Assembly: GCA_019359035.1 (NCBI GenBank)
Contig: JAHHIC010000066.1
Coordinates: forward strand, 186,001 to 250,000
From: Scytonematopsis contorta HA4267-MV1
GTDB taxonomy: Bacteria > Cyanobacteriota > Cyanobacteriia > Cyanobacteriales > Nostocaceae
Reading direction: 5' to 3'
DNA: 64,000 nt
The notes under the pieces were generated by a model that had not been told where the DNA came from, made no database searches, and saw only the letters and a program-made list of their open reading frames with translations. Below are positions 43,984 to 52,699 of the stretch, piece by piece. Position 1 is the first letter of the stretch. Each line of letters opens with the position of its first letter. The position numbers and the translations under genes are program-made.

Positions 43984-46275
43984 CTAAACTTTAGTAAAAT
44001 TTTGACGAGAATAGTATTTTAGTAAGGCTGATGAGGCTAGTTTTTCCAATTGTTGTTTGTCTTGGTCACTGAGGCTTTTCCACAAAGATTTTTCAAATTG
44101 TAGGACGGTTATTTCTTTAAGACGGTTGACGAATTTGCGACGCTCAAATTTTTCAAATGGTTTTGCGAGCATAATGCTTTCAATTTGATTTTCTGAAAGC
44201 TCGGTTACGCGAGACATTTGTTTTCGTTCACCTTCTGGTACTAAACCTTGTTCAAGTCTTTGTCGGTAAAAATCTCCAAAATAGGTGGTGAGTTCTTTTA
44301 TCTGGATTCGACCTGCGGAGTCAGCAAGTTTTAATAAGCCTAAGAGTAAAACGGGTTTGTAGGATGTGTTCATGTCCATTTGTTCTACAAACTCAAAAAA
44401 ACGTTTTTTAATGTTTTCGTTGGTGATGGGAGCGATATTAAAGGTTGTTCTGATTTCTTCTAAACGCTCCTTTTTAAAATAGTGATAAACTCGTGTACCC
44501 AGTTGGATACTGTGGTCTGGGGTGATACGCTGGGATTCTATCCATCGTCTGACAACACTTTCACCAATACCTAATGCTGCTTCTAATTCGCTTGCTTGGT
44601 ACATTTCTTTTACTTCATCTTGCCATCGAAAAATATCAATTGGTTCATAGCGATTGACCCAGAGGTTTAGGGTTAGCATGACTACTGGTTTTTCCCCTTT
44701 GGCAATTTGTTGTTGCTCTTGTTCTATCATTTCTGGAGGTGCTGCAATTAATGCACCAGGACGATAATTGTTTTTACCAAATAACTGGTGAGCGCTCATT
44801 GCTTGAGCATAACGAGTTGTATTATCTATAAAGTCAAAAACTAATAAATATTCTTTACCTGAAGCTGGACGAGTTCCACGTCCTAATTGTTGAACGTATA
44901 CAACTTTGCTGAGGGTTGGACGTGCCATTAATAAAACTTCTGTTTCTGGGGAATCCCAACCTTCGTTTAAAATGTCGCAAGCACACAGTACTTGAATATT
45001 TCTTGTTTGATAAGCTTCAAGAATTTCTTGTCTTTGGTTATGTCCCATTCTCCCAGAAACATGAGCAGCTTGAACTCCATGTCGCAGAAATTCGCTAGCC
45101 ATACGTTCTGAGTGTTCGACATCGATACAAAAACAAACTGCTTGTTTTCCAAGAGCATGGTTTACATAGGTCTGGGCAATTAATTCATCTCGACTAGGAA
45201 CGAAGAGATATTTACCTAAATCATTACTACGGTAATCTACTCCGTTGAAACGGATATTAGTTAAATCAATGTTGGTCTGAACTCTTACACAGCGAATTGG
45301 TACTAATAAACCACGAGCTATTGCATCTTCTAAATCTAGCCTATGAGCATAATTTTCAAATATCTCAGTTAAAGATTGCCCATCATGTCTTTCGGGTGTA
45401 GCAGTTAGTCCTAAAATAAATTTAGCTTGAAAATAACCAATGACTTTCCGATAAGTTTCTGCTGCTGCGTGATGAGCTTCATCAATAATTATATAACCAA
45501 ACTCCCGCTTATCAAAGTTGCTCAGAGATGTTGCCATTGCTTGAATTGTTGATAAGACAATCTGTGTATTTGGTTTCAGGTGACGCGGACGATATATTGC
45601 AGAATTGTCATTGCTCCAAATTTTTGTAAATCTGTCTTGCGTTTGTGACAGAAGAGGTGTTCTGTGAGCTAAGTATAATGTCCTCAGTCCCATATTTTTG
45701 GCATCAGATAAGGCAATATGAGTTTTACCTGTACCTGTTGCATGGGTGAGTAAAGCAATTGTTTTGCCTTGGTTTCTGAGATTTTCTAACTGTTGCAGTG
45801 CGTCTGTTTGATGGGAGCGTAGAGAAATTTCGCTTGCTTGTTGACGAGGTAAAAAACCATCGAGTGTTCCTTCTATAATTTCACGTTCTAGGAAAAGCAA
45901 TAGTTGTTCTTTTATGCGCTCTTTGTCTACAGCTAGCTGAACATCTGTCCATCTGTAAACTTTCCATCCCTGATAAACAAGGCTATTTTGACGTAACAGT
46001 TCATCGCGGTAAGTTTGTGGGTCTACCATCGCACCCCCAGGAGCGTGCCATGCTTCTCCATCAATTTCAAATGCGTATTTATCTAGTCGCGAAATAAAAG
46101 CGAAGTCTATAAATCTGCCTGTACTGTAAATATCTGAAACTGGATATTGAGGAATTAGTAATTGGGTGCGCTCGAATCCTAATGCTTCCTGAAAAATATC
46201 AACAAATAAGTCTTCGCTAGAACTACTTTCTGCGGCTCTTTGTGTGTTAATCAGTTCATTAGGTTGAGGTTCCAT
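43984..46275 (-). CDS. VSR-like nuclease fused to DEAD/DEAH helicase (defence type)
   Basis: 763 residues. The N-terminal domain (~15-140) has the VSR/DUF559 nuclease layout: IDFAFISRLDKYAFEIDGEA, WHAP, YRDELLRQNSLVYQGWKVYR. The SF2 helicase follows: Walker A THATGTGKTHIAL, DEAH box YIIIDEAHHAAAETY, GLTATPERHDG, AHVSGRMGHNQRQEIL, and motif VI VQQLGRGTRPASGKEY. A C-terminal ~250-residue region includes a helix-turn-helix-like segment (ELEAALGIGESVVRRWIESQ). It resembles helicases linked to phosphorothioate-dependent restriction, consistent with the adjacent dndA-like remnant; that role is inferred. Upstream are 10-bp tandem repeats. Confidence 0.85.
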   Translation of the reverse strand: MEPQPNELINTQRAAESSSSEDLFVDIFQEALGFERTQLLIPQYPVSDIYSTGRFIDFAFISRLDKYAFEIDGEAWHAPGGAMVDPQTYRDELLRQNSLVYQGWKVYRWTDVQLAVDKERIKEQLLLFLEREIIEGTLDGFLPRQQASEISLRSHQTDALQQLENLRNQGKTIALLTHATGTGKTHIALSDAKNMGLRTLYLAHRTPLLSQTQDRFTKIWSNDNSAIYRPRHLKPNTQIVLSTIQAMATSLSNFDKREFGYIIIDEAHHAAAETYRKVIGYFQAKFILGLTATPERHDGQSLTEIFENYAHRLDLEDAIARGLLVPIRCVRVQTNIDLTNIRFNGVDYRSNDLGKYLFVPSRDELIAQTYVNHALGKQAVCFCIDVEHSERMASEFLRHGVQAAHVSGRMGHNQRQEILEAYQTRNIQVLCACDILNEGWDSPETEVLLMARPTLSKVVYVQQLGRGTRPASGKEYLLVFDFIDNTTRYAQAMSAHQLFGKNNYRPGALIAAPPEMIEQEQQQIAKGEKPVVMLTLNLWVNRYEPIDIFRWQDEVKEMYQASELEAALGIGESVVRRWIESQRITPDHSIQLGTRVYHYFKKERLEEIRTTFNIAPITNENIKKRFFEFVEQMDMNTSYKPVLLLGLLKLADSAGRIQIKELTTYFGDFYRQRLEQGLVPEGERKQMSRVTELSENQIESIMLAKPFEKFERRKFVNRLKEITVLQFEKSLWKSLSDQDKQQLEKLASSALLKYYSRQNFTKV

Positions 46276-46320
46276 AGTAAAATGAGTAGTAAAAAACTAT
46301 TCGGGTTTGTTGGGTTGAGT

Positions 46321-46397
46321 CAAGCAGATTTGACCAGATTTAGCCAGATTCAGCCAAATTCAGCCAGATTCAGCCAGATTCAGCCAGATTCAGCCAG
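46321..46397. repeat. 10-bp tandem array ending at an element tip
   Basis: About seven copies of CAGCCAGATT (first ones degenerate: GACCAGATTT, AGCCAAATTC) run directly into the CCAGGG tip at 46394. Confidence 0.82.
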
Positions 46398-46443
46398 GGA
46401 ATAAATTCCCTGTCTTAAAGCTAAAGTCCTCTGAAAGAGGACT
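46394..46443. mobile_element. Left inverted-repeat arm of a 2.1-kb composite segment
   Basis: CCAGGGAATAAATTCCCTG, TCTTAAAGCTAAAG, AGTCCTCTGAAAGAGGACT: same family as the arms of the 8497-8661 element. It shares the variant TTAAAGCTAAAG only with the opposite arm at 48440-48488. Confidence 0.75.
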
Positions 46444-46562
46444 GAAAGAGTTTATTTATCAGTATTTATGACAATTAGGATACTACCTTTTAGTTAGTTT
46501 TAGTCATCTGCTAACCCCCACAATAAAAAATCCAGTCAAATAAATTTAGTAATTATAGAAAA

Positions 46563-46856
46563 ATGGAAAAGCCAAGAGTATTTGTTGATTTCCATAATGC
46601 TGACGTTCAAGGTCATTTACGCCTCAACTGTACTGGAACCCTTACGGATTTAGCAAATCAAAAAATACGGTTGCGGTTGCATGACGGTAAAAAATTAACA
46701 CTTTACAGCGAAGATTTAGAAGTAGAGGGAATTGTTAAATACTCTACAGAAGAAAATCTGTGGGTTGCTGTCATTGATTGGGATAAAATTGTCGAAAAAC
46801 AAGCTAATTTATTTCCACAGAGTAGAGAGTTGGAAATTCCTACATCTTCTGGCTAA
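46563..46856 (+). CDS. Small unknown protein inside the composite segment
   Basis: 97 residues with no signal or TM segment: MEKPRVFVDFHNADVQGHLR, LNCTGTLTDLANQKIRLRLH, then DGKKLTLYSEDLEVEG and VKYSTEENLWVAVIDWDKI. The predicted all-beta pattern (alternating hydrophobics, LRLHDGKKLTLYS, VEGIVKYSTEENLWVAVI) suggests a small barrel. No ribosome-binding site is obvious and the function is not recognised. It is the only plus-strand gene between the two inverted arms and is convergent with the Uma2 gene. Confidence 0.55.
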   Translation: MEKPRVFVDFHNADVQGHLRLNCTGTLTDLANQKIRLRLHDGKKLTLYSEDLEVEGIVKYSTEENLWVAVIDWDKIVEKQANLFPQSRELEIPTSSG

Positions 46857-46902
46857 TGAATGCGATGGTTAATTTGAAAATTATCAAGTTGAATTATCTC
46901 CG

Positions 46903-47481
46903 TTATCCCCAAATTTTTTGCATATTAAGTACAAAACCAGGCAAAACATTTTCTCCAGAAATAGTTTGAGGTAACTTTAAAACTTCCACTTCCTGTCCAA
47001 GACGATAAATTTCCACTTCCTGTTTTTTCCTGTTAATCAACCAACCCAAACGACAACCATTTTCCATATACTCTTGCATTTTATTCTGAGTTTTTGTCAA
47101 ACTGTCATTCGGTGACATAATCTCAATCACAAAATCCGGACATAAAGGAATAAATTTTTCTTTTTGTTCTTTACTCAAAGCATCCCAACGAGATTTTTCT
47201 ACCCACGAAACATCTGGAGAGCGGTCAGCACCATTTGGTAAAGTAAATCCAGTTGATGAATCAAAAACTTCACCTAGTTGATTTTGTTCGTTCCATAACC
47301 ATGTTTGACCGTTAATACTAGAATTGCTTTTTCCCGTTTCCCCTCCCGTCGGTGGCATTATAATCAACTCTCCCTGAGCATTACGTTCTAATTTTAAATC
47401 CGGGTTGTCTTCACATAATTGGTAAAACTGCTCTCTGGTCAGTTTAATTAGAGAATTAAGGTTTAATGTAAGCGCTGTCAT
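46903..47481 (-). CDS. Uma2-family (DUF820) putative endonuclease
   Basis: 192 residues of PD-(D/E)XK-like fold, a family greatly expanded in cyanobacteria and of uncertain role. Motifs: FYQLCEDNPDLKLERNAQGE, LIIMPPTGGETG, the acidic strand SPDVSWVEKSRW, FIPLCPDFVIEIMSPNDSLT (catalytic-type E-I-x-S) and MQEYMENGCRLGWLINRKKQ. Complete in length. It lies inside the inverted-repeat-bounded segment. It is not closely similar to the two tandem Uma2 genes at 55-57 kb. Confidence 0.88.
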   Translation of the reverse strand: MTALTLNLNSLIKLTREQFYQLCEDNPDLKLERNAQGELIIMPPTGGETGKSNSSINGQTWLWNEQNQLGEVFDSSTGFTLPNGADRSPDVSWVEKSRWDALSKEQKEKFIPLCPDFVIEIMSPNDSLTKTQNKMQEYMENGCRLGWLINRKKQEVEIYRLGQEVEVLKLPQTISGENVLPGFVLNMQKIWG

Positions 47482-47705
47482 AGGAATATTTCCGATTTTT
47501 TCTTCACTGATTGGGTTATGAACCTATATCCATTTTGTTCCACACCTCAACAAAAGTGAATGACTATCCTTAGTCTCCATAATAAACGCAGCCTTTAAAA
47601 TTATTCACAAAATTTATTAACCACTTGATTTACAGAACCAAGTACTTACATTTATCGAGTGAGTGAACTTAGGTTATCTCAACTCACATTAGTTTTTTAA
47701 CCAGT

Positions 47706-48335
47706 TCAGGAAATCACTAATAGACTAAGGCGTTTTAAAATACTTAAAACATCATACAATTCGTTATCAGGGTTTCGGAGTTCAAAAACTTTAGAAGTAG
47801 CGTATTGTATAGTTTCTCCCTTAACCAGTTTAAGAAATACAAAACTTCCTCCTGTGGTAATCATCCCAAAACTAGGCTTTTCTGGGTAAGGGTTTGCTAG
47901 CATATAAGCTATGATTTGAGCTAGTCCAGCTTCTATAGAAAAAGTCGCTTGTTTGGATTCAATCACCATAACCCAGAATTGTTCTTTTAAGACCAAAGCA
48001 TCCAAACTACCCTTGATGAGAATATCTTCATCAACTGCGGAAATTTCTATAGATTTTTCCGACTTCACATAAAACGCAGATAAATAAAAATCACCAATAA
48101 ATAAAAGTGGGTCTAATACTGACATTTTGACCACATTTTCAAGCATAGGTGGGTATCTTAGTAAATTAAAATATCCAGCTTGAACTTTGTCTAATTGTTG
48201 TTTTTCTAAATCAGTAATATCTGGTAAATTATCTTGCCATTCTCTAAAAAATTGCTTATCCCGAATTAGCCGTAGTCCAAATAAAGTTTCTAATTCTACT
48301 AACGTAATATCCTTCGCTTGGATTGTTTGCACCAT
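47706..48335 (-). CDS. Restriction-endonuclease-like protein (PD-(D/E)XK)
   Basis: 209 residues, often annotated as restriction endonuclease subunit R although it lacks a helicase. The N-terminal half has ITLVELETLFGLRLIRDKQF, TDLEKQQLDKVQAGYFNLLR and YPPMLENVVKMSVLDPLLFI. The nuclease-like core is DEDILIKGSLDALVLKEQFW followed by VMVIESKQATFSIEAGLAQI, i.e. D-x(n)-E-x-K spacing. The pattern matches an orphan type I R-subunit N-terminal domain. It is located near the right arm of the composite segment; substrate and activity are unknown. Confidence 0.72.
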   Translation of the reverse strand: MVQTIQAKDITLVELETLFGLRLIRDKQFFREWQDNLPDITDLEKQQLDKVQAGYFNLLRYPPMLENVVKMSVLDPLLFIGDFYLSAFYVKSEKSIEISAVDEDILIKGSLDALVLKEQFWVMVIESKQATFSIEAGLAQIIAYMLANPYPEKPSFGMITTGGSFVFLKLVKGETIQYATSKVFELRNPDNELYDVLSILKRLSLLVIS

Positions 48336-48439
48336 AATTACTATTAAGCAGCGAATACATGGGTATTATATAATTATTTCTCAACATCTACAGTTCATGC
48401 CAATTTGAAAAAATATTTATTAAATTCATTTACTCCTCC

Positions 48440-48488
48440 AGTCCTCTTTAGAGGACTTTAGCTTTAAGACAGGGAATTTATTCCCTGG
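48440..48488. mobile_element. Right inverted-repeat arm of the composite segment
   Basis: AGTCCTCTTTAGAGGACT, CTTTAGCTTTAAGA and CAGGGAATTTATTCCCTGG form the reverse complement of the arm at 46394, differing at about two positions. Immediately outside the tip are two copies of GGCAAACCTT. Confidence 0.75.
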
Positions 48489-48652
48489 CAAACCTTGGCA
48501 AACCTCTCGTGCTTGTATTGTTCTTACCATAAATCATAGGTAAATTAAAAACACACTATTACGCCTAAATAACTAATTTATTTATGTAGTTAAACTTGAT
48601 ATCTCAAAAATTGTAAGCATAATCTATTATACCTCTTTAAAAAGGTAACAGC

Positions 48653-48910
48653 TTACGATACAATCTTTGCCAGAGAGCGCACAGAAAGAACGGCATCGTT
48701 AGGTAATTTTTCTACAGATGAAATGGGAACGGTAAAAACTGCGATAGAATCACCTGCCGCATTAAACACTTCCAACACATAACCATCTTCCCCACCACTA
48801 GGATGTGTCACATAATCAATTAACATAGCAACATCTCCAAATTTGAGATTATACTCTGGAATATCATGACAAAGAGCAACATATTGATAAAGTTCTAATT
48901 GTAATTTCAT
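48653..48910 (-). CDS. DUF4926-type small protein (putative antitoxin partner)
   Basis: 85 residues: YQYVALCHDIPEYNLKFGDV, AMLIDYV, then YVLEVFNAAGDSIAVFTVPI, matching the DUF4926 pattern (VAL..DIPE.NL..GDVG..V......YEVEF...G.....).  Such genes are commonly paired with DUF6883-type genes in toxin-antitoxin-like pairs. It overlaps the upstream partner by 4 nt (ATGA), so translation is coupled. The biochemical role is not known to me. Confidence 0.75.
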   Translation of the reverse strand: MKLQLELYQYVALCHDIPEYNLKFGDVAMLIDYVTHPSGGEDGYVLEVFNAAGDSIAVFTVPISSVEKLPNDAVLSVRSLAKIVS

Positions 48911-49242
48911 GATGATTTTTCCTTCTTAGGTTTGAGAGTAATAAAACGAATACTCCCGTCATTCTTTGATTGTAGCCAAACAGTTATAACAAATAAATTA
49001 AAACCATTTACACCTTGGAGATAACCTTCTGCAATGTAAAATGTTCCGTACTCATTGGTATTATCTTCTATAGCTTCGGCTGTGGCCGCAAGTTGTCGGA
49101 TAGCGGTGAGTAATTCTTCTGGGTTATCTTGTGTAAACCCCGCTTGACCTAGAAATTTGGATTTATCATCTTTAATGCGTGGAATTAGAAGATAAAGCGT
49201 GATTTTTTCTTCTGGAATTACAGCATCCTCTAGTATTTTCAT
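48907..49242 (-). CDS. DUF6883-like protein (putative toxin partner)
   Basis: 111 residues: VIPEEKITLYLLIPRIKDDK, SKFLGQAGFTQDNPEELLTA, then GTFYIAEGYLQGVNGFNLFV and ITVWLQSKNDGSIRFITLKP. The layout (K-x-x-F-x-x-x-GF, L-x-G-x-N-G, TVW, R-F-I-T-x-x-P) resembles DUF6883. Its gene overlaps the DUF4926 gene by 4 nt, the typical organisation of this pair. Toxicity is inferred from pairing only. Confidence 0.62.
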   Translation of the reverse strand: MKILEDAVIPEEKITLYLLIPRIKDDKSKFLGQAGFTQDNPEELLTAIRQLAATAEAIEDNTNEYGTFYIAEGYLQGVNGFNLFVITVWLQSKNDGSIRFITLKPKKEKSS

Positions 49243-49339
49243 TTTGTTTGATACACCCTAGTTAGAAATCCCCTCCGAAGTCAGCCACGCCGTACACACA
49301 ACCCGAAAAATAGCAGGATTTATTAAAGTGCTGTTGTAG

Positions 49340-49433
49340 TAGTCAGATATCTTGTGGGGTGGCACGTCCCGTGCCACCCCGAATATACAACTCAAAAGCC
49401 CCGAATATACAACTCAAACGCGGGATAGCTTAG
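49340..49433. repeat. Palindrome and 20-bp direct repeat downstream of gyrB
   Basis: GGGGTGGCAC...GTGCCACCCC forms a hairpin at ~49355-49379, followed by two copies of CCCCGAATATACAACTCAAA (49376 and 49398). Confidence 0.7.
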
Positions 49434-49453
49434 CTCCCTAATTTGGTACGTCT

Positions 49454-52400
49454 TTAAATATCTAAATCATTCAGATTCAGCTTAGACCCATAAGTCTCAA
49501 TAAACTCACGACGAGGAGCCACCCTATCACCCATTAAAATCGTGAAAATCCGGTCAGCTTCCGCAGCATCCTCAATTTCCACCTGTTTAAGTGTCCGAGT
49601 TTCCGGGTTCATCGTCGTTACCCAAAGTTGTTCCGGCATCATTTCACCCAAACCTTTGAATCGTTGAATATTGTAATTAGCGTTCGCAGGTAAGGTAGCC
49701 AAATGCTGACTTAACTCCCTTTCGCTATAACAATACTGGTAATTTTTACCCCGTTCCACCTTAAAAAGTGGCGGACAAGCAATATATATATATCCTTGTT
49801 CAATCAGTCCTCGTTGATATCGATAGAAGAAAGTTAACAACAGCGTACGGATATGCGCCCCATCAACGTCAGCGTCAGTCATAATAATGATACGATGATA
49901 CCGAAGTTGAGAAACATCAAATTCTTCACCCTTAACACCCAAACCCAGTGCTGTGATTAGCGATTGGACTTCATTGTTTTTATAGATTTTAGAATCGTCC
50001 GTCTTTTCAATGTTAAGAATTTTACCTCTCAAAGGTAGAATTGCTTGAAAACGTCGGTCACGTCCTTGCTTAGCGCTGTTATGGATAAATACACCACTTG
50101 CCAAAGCAAAATTATGGCTGTTAGGCACCTCGATGTCATAAACATCCCTCACTCCATCTAGCCGCTCAATAGAGACCGCTCGGTGGTTATAGTTAGTAAC
50201 AGCTTTCTTTGCTTTAAGCTCTTGGTCATTAAAATAGCGTTTGCAAAAGGTATCCCAACGCAACAAGGAGTTATCTTTCAAGCGCCGACGGTAGGATTCA
50301 TATACCTCAGGGTCTAGCCAGCCTGTTTGAATTTGTACCTCTTTCAAAGCAGCAATTGTTTTCCAGTAGTAGGTACGTTCCAGTTTTTCGCGGCGTTTGT
50401 CACGAAACTCCCAAGTCCATTGCTCTTTTGTCTTTTCACTTCGCCATGCTAACAAATCCTTGTCTTCCCATTGCTTTTTCGCAAGAATTGAATTCCGCTC
50501 GCGTGCTTCTGGGTTATTAGCAAAATAATTACGAACTCGTTCCGACTGCGCTAATCGATTTTCCTCATCACTCCAATATTCTTGCTGAATACGATTTAGC
50601 TGTTCGTTGTTTTCTTGGCGGTAAGCTTCATTATTTTCATAAAACTCACGCCATTTTTGCGTCATGTAAGCCTTGTAAGTTTCATCCTCCCATTGTGCCT
50701 GAGCCTGCTTAGAAAGAATTTGCCTTGTGTCTTCTCTCCGCATCCTTTCGCTCATAAAAGCGCGAAATTCTTCAGTCATATGACCTTGACGGATTTTTTC
50801 AACTACATCTGGTCTACGCAAGGTTTTTTCAACGTTTTTGCGGTGTAATTCCAGATGTGCTTCCGCAGGCAAGCGCTGGATATTGGTGGGATTATTATTA
50901 CGTTTATCGAAGTCCACATGATGCCTGTGATTACCATCCTCAGCTTGGTAAACACCATGCTCCAAATTGTAGAAATCCGCTAACAAGTGAGTATAAATCC
51001 ACTTATCGTTCTTGGGATTCCACGCCATCTCGTAGCCATCAAGTCCAGTACCTCGTTCATTTTTTGCAGATACTTTGCGGTGTATCGGCATCAACGAGTC
51101 TTCTGGAGTTAGCAACGCAGCAGCCTTAAAAGTGCCGTCCCTCAACATAAAGGGGTGGTCTGGGGTACAAATTATTGTTTCCCCATTATCCAACGTCACT
51201 TTGATAACTTCTGCATTAGATTTAGTTTTACGTGCATGAAGGATAGGTTCTATACCAATATTTCCGCTTTCCCTGATGGTATAACAGAAGTTTTGTTTTC
51301 CCTGCTCCTGCTCTTCGATAATCTCTTTGAGTGTTAATGTACGTCCATCAGCAAGTAGAATCTGCGTGTATAAATCACAACAGCCTCCAGCACTATCCCC
51401 TTCCACCAAATATATCTCCGATTCGCTAGGGTCTCTGGTAGAGCAATCAGCCAATTTACCAGGTAAAGGAGAGGATTCCAAAACGGATTTGCGTCGTACC
51501 AACTCCCGTGCGTGACGAGCAGCTTCAGCCGCTTTAAAAGCTTGAATAGCCTTATCTAAAATAGAGTCAGCAACACCAGGATGAAACTCCAGGTACTCAG
51601 TAAGAACTTCTCCCACCAGGGATTCTACGATACCTCTTACTTCCGTATTCCCCAACTTAGTTTTAGTTTGTCCTTCAAACTCAGGGTCAGGAACTTTTAC
51701 AGAAATAACAGCAGTTAAACCCTCGCGGACATGTTCCCCACTCAAATTAGATTCGTTCTCTTTTATTTTGTTTCGTTTACGGGCGAGAGTATTCATCGTC
51801 CGAGTCAAAACAGCCTTTAAACCTTCGAGGTGCGTACCACCATCAACAGTACGGATATTATTAGCAAAGCCCAAAACGTTATCAGAATAAGCATCGCTAC
51901 ACCATTGCAGCGCTACTTCTACCTGTACGTTACTGCGTTCCCCTTGCACGAAAATAATTTCTTCGTGTTGAGGTTGCTTATCTACGTTCATGTAGGCTAC
52001 ATATTCGCGGATACCACCTTTGTACTCATAAGTTTCAACCTTAGGCGTCTCACTTTTAATTACTTCTAGACGGTTATCAGTAAAAGTAATTTTAACGCCG
52101 CCATTTAGATAAGCTAATTCCCGTAAGCGACCAGATAAGGTAATATAATCAAATTCCGTACCAGTACTAAAAATTTGGTCATCCGGTTTAAATTTTACGG
52201 CAGTACCAGTAAGTTCAGGTTCTTTAGAAGATTGAATTTTTAATTCAGCCTGAGGAATACCGCGTTCAAAGCGTTGGGTATGTACTTTTTTGTCACGCCA
52301 AACAGTAACTTCCAACCATTCCGACAAAGCATTAACAACCGAAACACCAACCCCGTGGAGACCACCAGAAACTTTGTAACCGCCGCCACCAAACTTACCA

Positions 52401-52699
52401 CCAGCTCCTAGCACGGTAAGTACAGTTTCCAGCGCCGATTTTCCCGTCTTAGTATGAGTATCAACAGGAATTCCGCGACCATTATCTTGTACCCCACAAG
52501 ACCCATCGGGATTAAGCTCAATCTCCACACTAGTACAATAACCCGCCAAAGCTTCATCAATTGAGTTATCCACTACCTCATAAACTAGATGATGTAGTCC
52601 TCTTGTACCAGTTGTACCAATGTACATACCCGGTCGTTTACGGACGTGTTCCAGACCTTCCAGAACTTGAATCTGTTCAGCGCTGTAACTGTTCGTCAT
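49454..52699 (-). CDS. gyrB: DNA gyrase subunit B with in-frame intein
   Basis: 1081-residue precursor: N-extein 439, intein 435, C-extein 207, giving a spliced 646-residue GyrB. The GHKL ATPase shows EVVDNSIDEALAGYC, DNGRGIPVD and GGLHGVGVSVVNALS; the transducer is followed by the TOPRIM motif EIYLVEGDSAGG, interrupted by the intein and resuming at SAKQGRDRRFQAILPLRGKI, then IIIMTDADVDGAHIRTLLLTFF. The Mg-binding TOPRIM Glu and the DxD lie on opposite sides of the intein, so activity requires splicing. It introduces negative supercoils with a GyrA subunit. ATG start at 52699. Confidence 0.97.
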   Translation of the reverse strand: MTNSYSAEQIQVLEGLEHVRKRPGMYIGTTGTRGLHHLVYEVVDNSIDEALAGYCTSVEIELNPDGSCGVQDNGRGIPVDTHTKTGKSALETVLTVLGAGGKFGGGGYKVSGGLHGVGVSVVNALSEWLEVTVWRDKKVHTQRFERGIPQAELKIQSSKEPELTGTAVKFKPDDQIFSTGTEFDYITLSGRLRELAYLNGGVKITFTDNRLEVIKSETPKVETYEYKGGIREYVAYMNVDKQPQHEEIIFVQGERSNVQVEVALQWCSDAYSDNVLGFANNIRTVDGGTHLEGLKAVLTRTMNTLARKRNKIKENESNLSGEHVREGLTAVISVKVPDPEFEGQTKTKLGNTEVRGIVESLVGEVLTEYLEFHPGVADSILDKAIQAFKAAEAARHARELVRRKSVLESSPLPGKLADCSTRDPSESEIYLVEGDSAGGCCDLYTQILLADGRTLTLKEIIEEQEQGKQNFCYTIRESGNIGIEPILHARKTKSNAEVIKVTLDNGETIICTPDHPFMLRDGTFKAAALLTPEDSLMPIHRKVSAKNERGTGLDGYEMAWNPKNDKWIYTHLLADFYNLEHGVYQAEDGNHRHHVDFDKRNNNPTNIQRLPAEAHLELHRKNVEKTLRRPDVVEKIRQGHMTEEFRAFMSERMRREDTRQILSKQAQAQWEDETYKAYMTQKWREFYENNEAYRQENNEQLNRIQQEYWSDEENRLAQSERVRNYFANNPEARERNSILAKKQWEDKDLLAWRSEKTKEQWTWEFRDKRREKLERTYYWKTIAALKEVQIQTGWLDPEVYESYRRRLKDNSLLRWDTFCKRYFNDQELKAKKAVTNYNHRAVSIERLDGVRDVYDIEVPNSHNFALASGVFIHNSAKQGRDRRFQAILPLRGKILNIEKTDDSKIYKNNEVQSLITALGLGVKGEEFDVSQLRYHRIIIMTDADVDGAHIRTLLLTFFYRYQRGLIEQGYIYIACPPLFKVERGKNYQYCYSERELSQHLATLPANANYNIQRFKGLGEMMPEQLWVTTMNPETRTLKQVEIEDAAEADRIFTILMGDRVAPRREFIETYGSKLNLNDLDI
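50078..51382 (-). mobile_element. GyrB intein with HNH-type homing endonuclease region
   Basis: Residues 440-874 of the precursor, inserted between GG and S of GDSAGG/SAKQ. It begins with Cys (CCDLYTQILLADGRTLTL), has splicing block B ETIICTPDHPFML (T-x-x-H), and ends LASGVFIHN with the C-terminal Asn before the Ser +1 nucleophile. The middle contains an HNH-like segment HRHHVDFDKRNNNPTNIQRL and long helical repeats rich in W, K, R and E. Length, insertion point and motifs match the Synechocystis GyrB intein as I remember it (same 435 residues). All splice-critical residues are present, so it should be active. Confidence 0.93.

Noticed and set aside
46321-46397. 10-bp repeats as operator sites for the helicase gene
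   Set aside because: They abut an element tip and resemble the other tip-adjacent arrays; no evidence of regulatory spacing.
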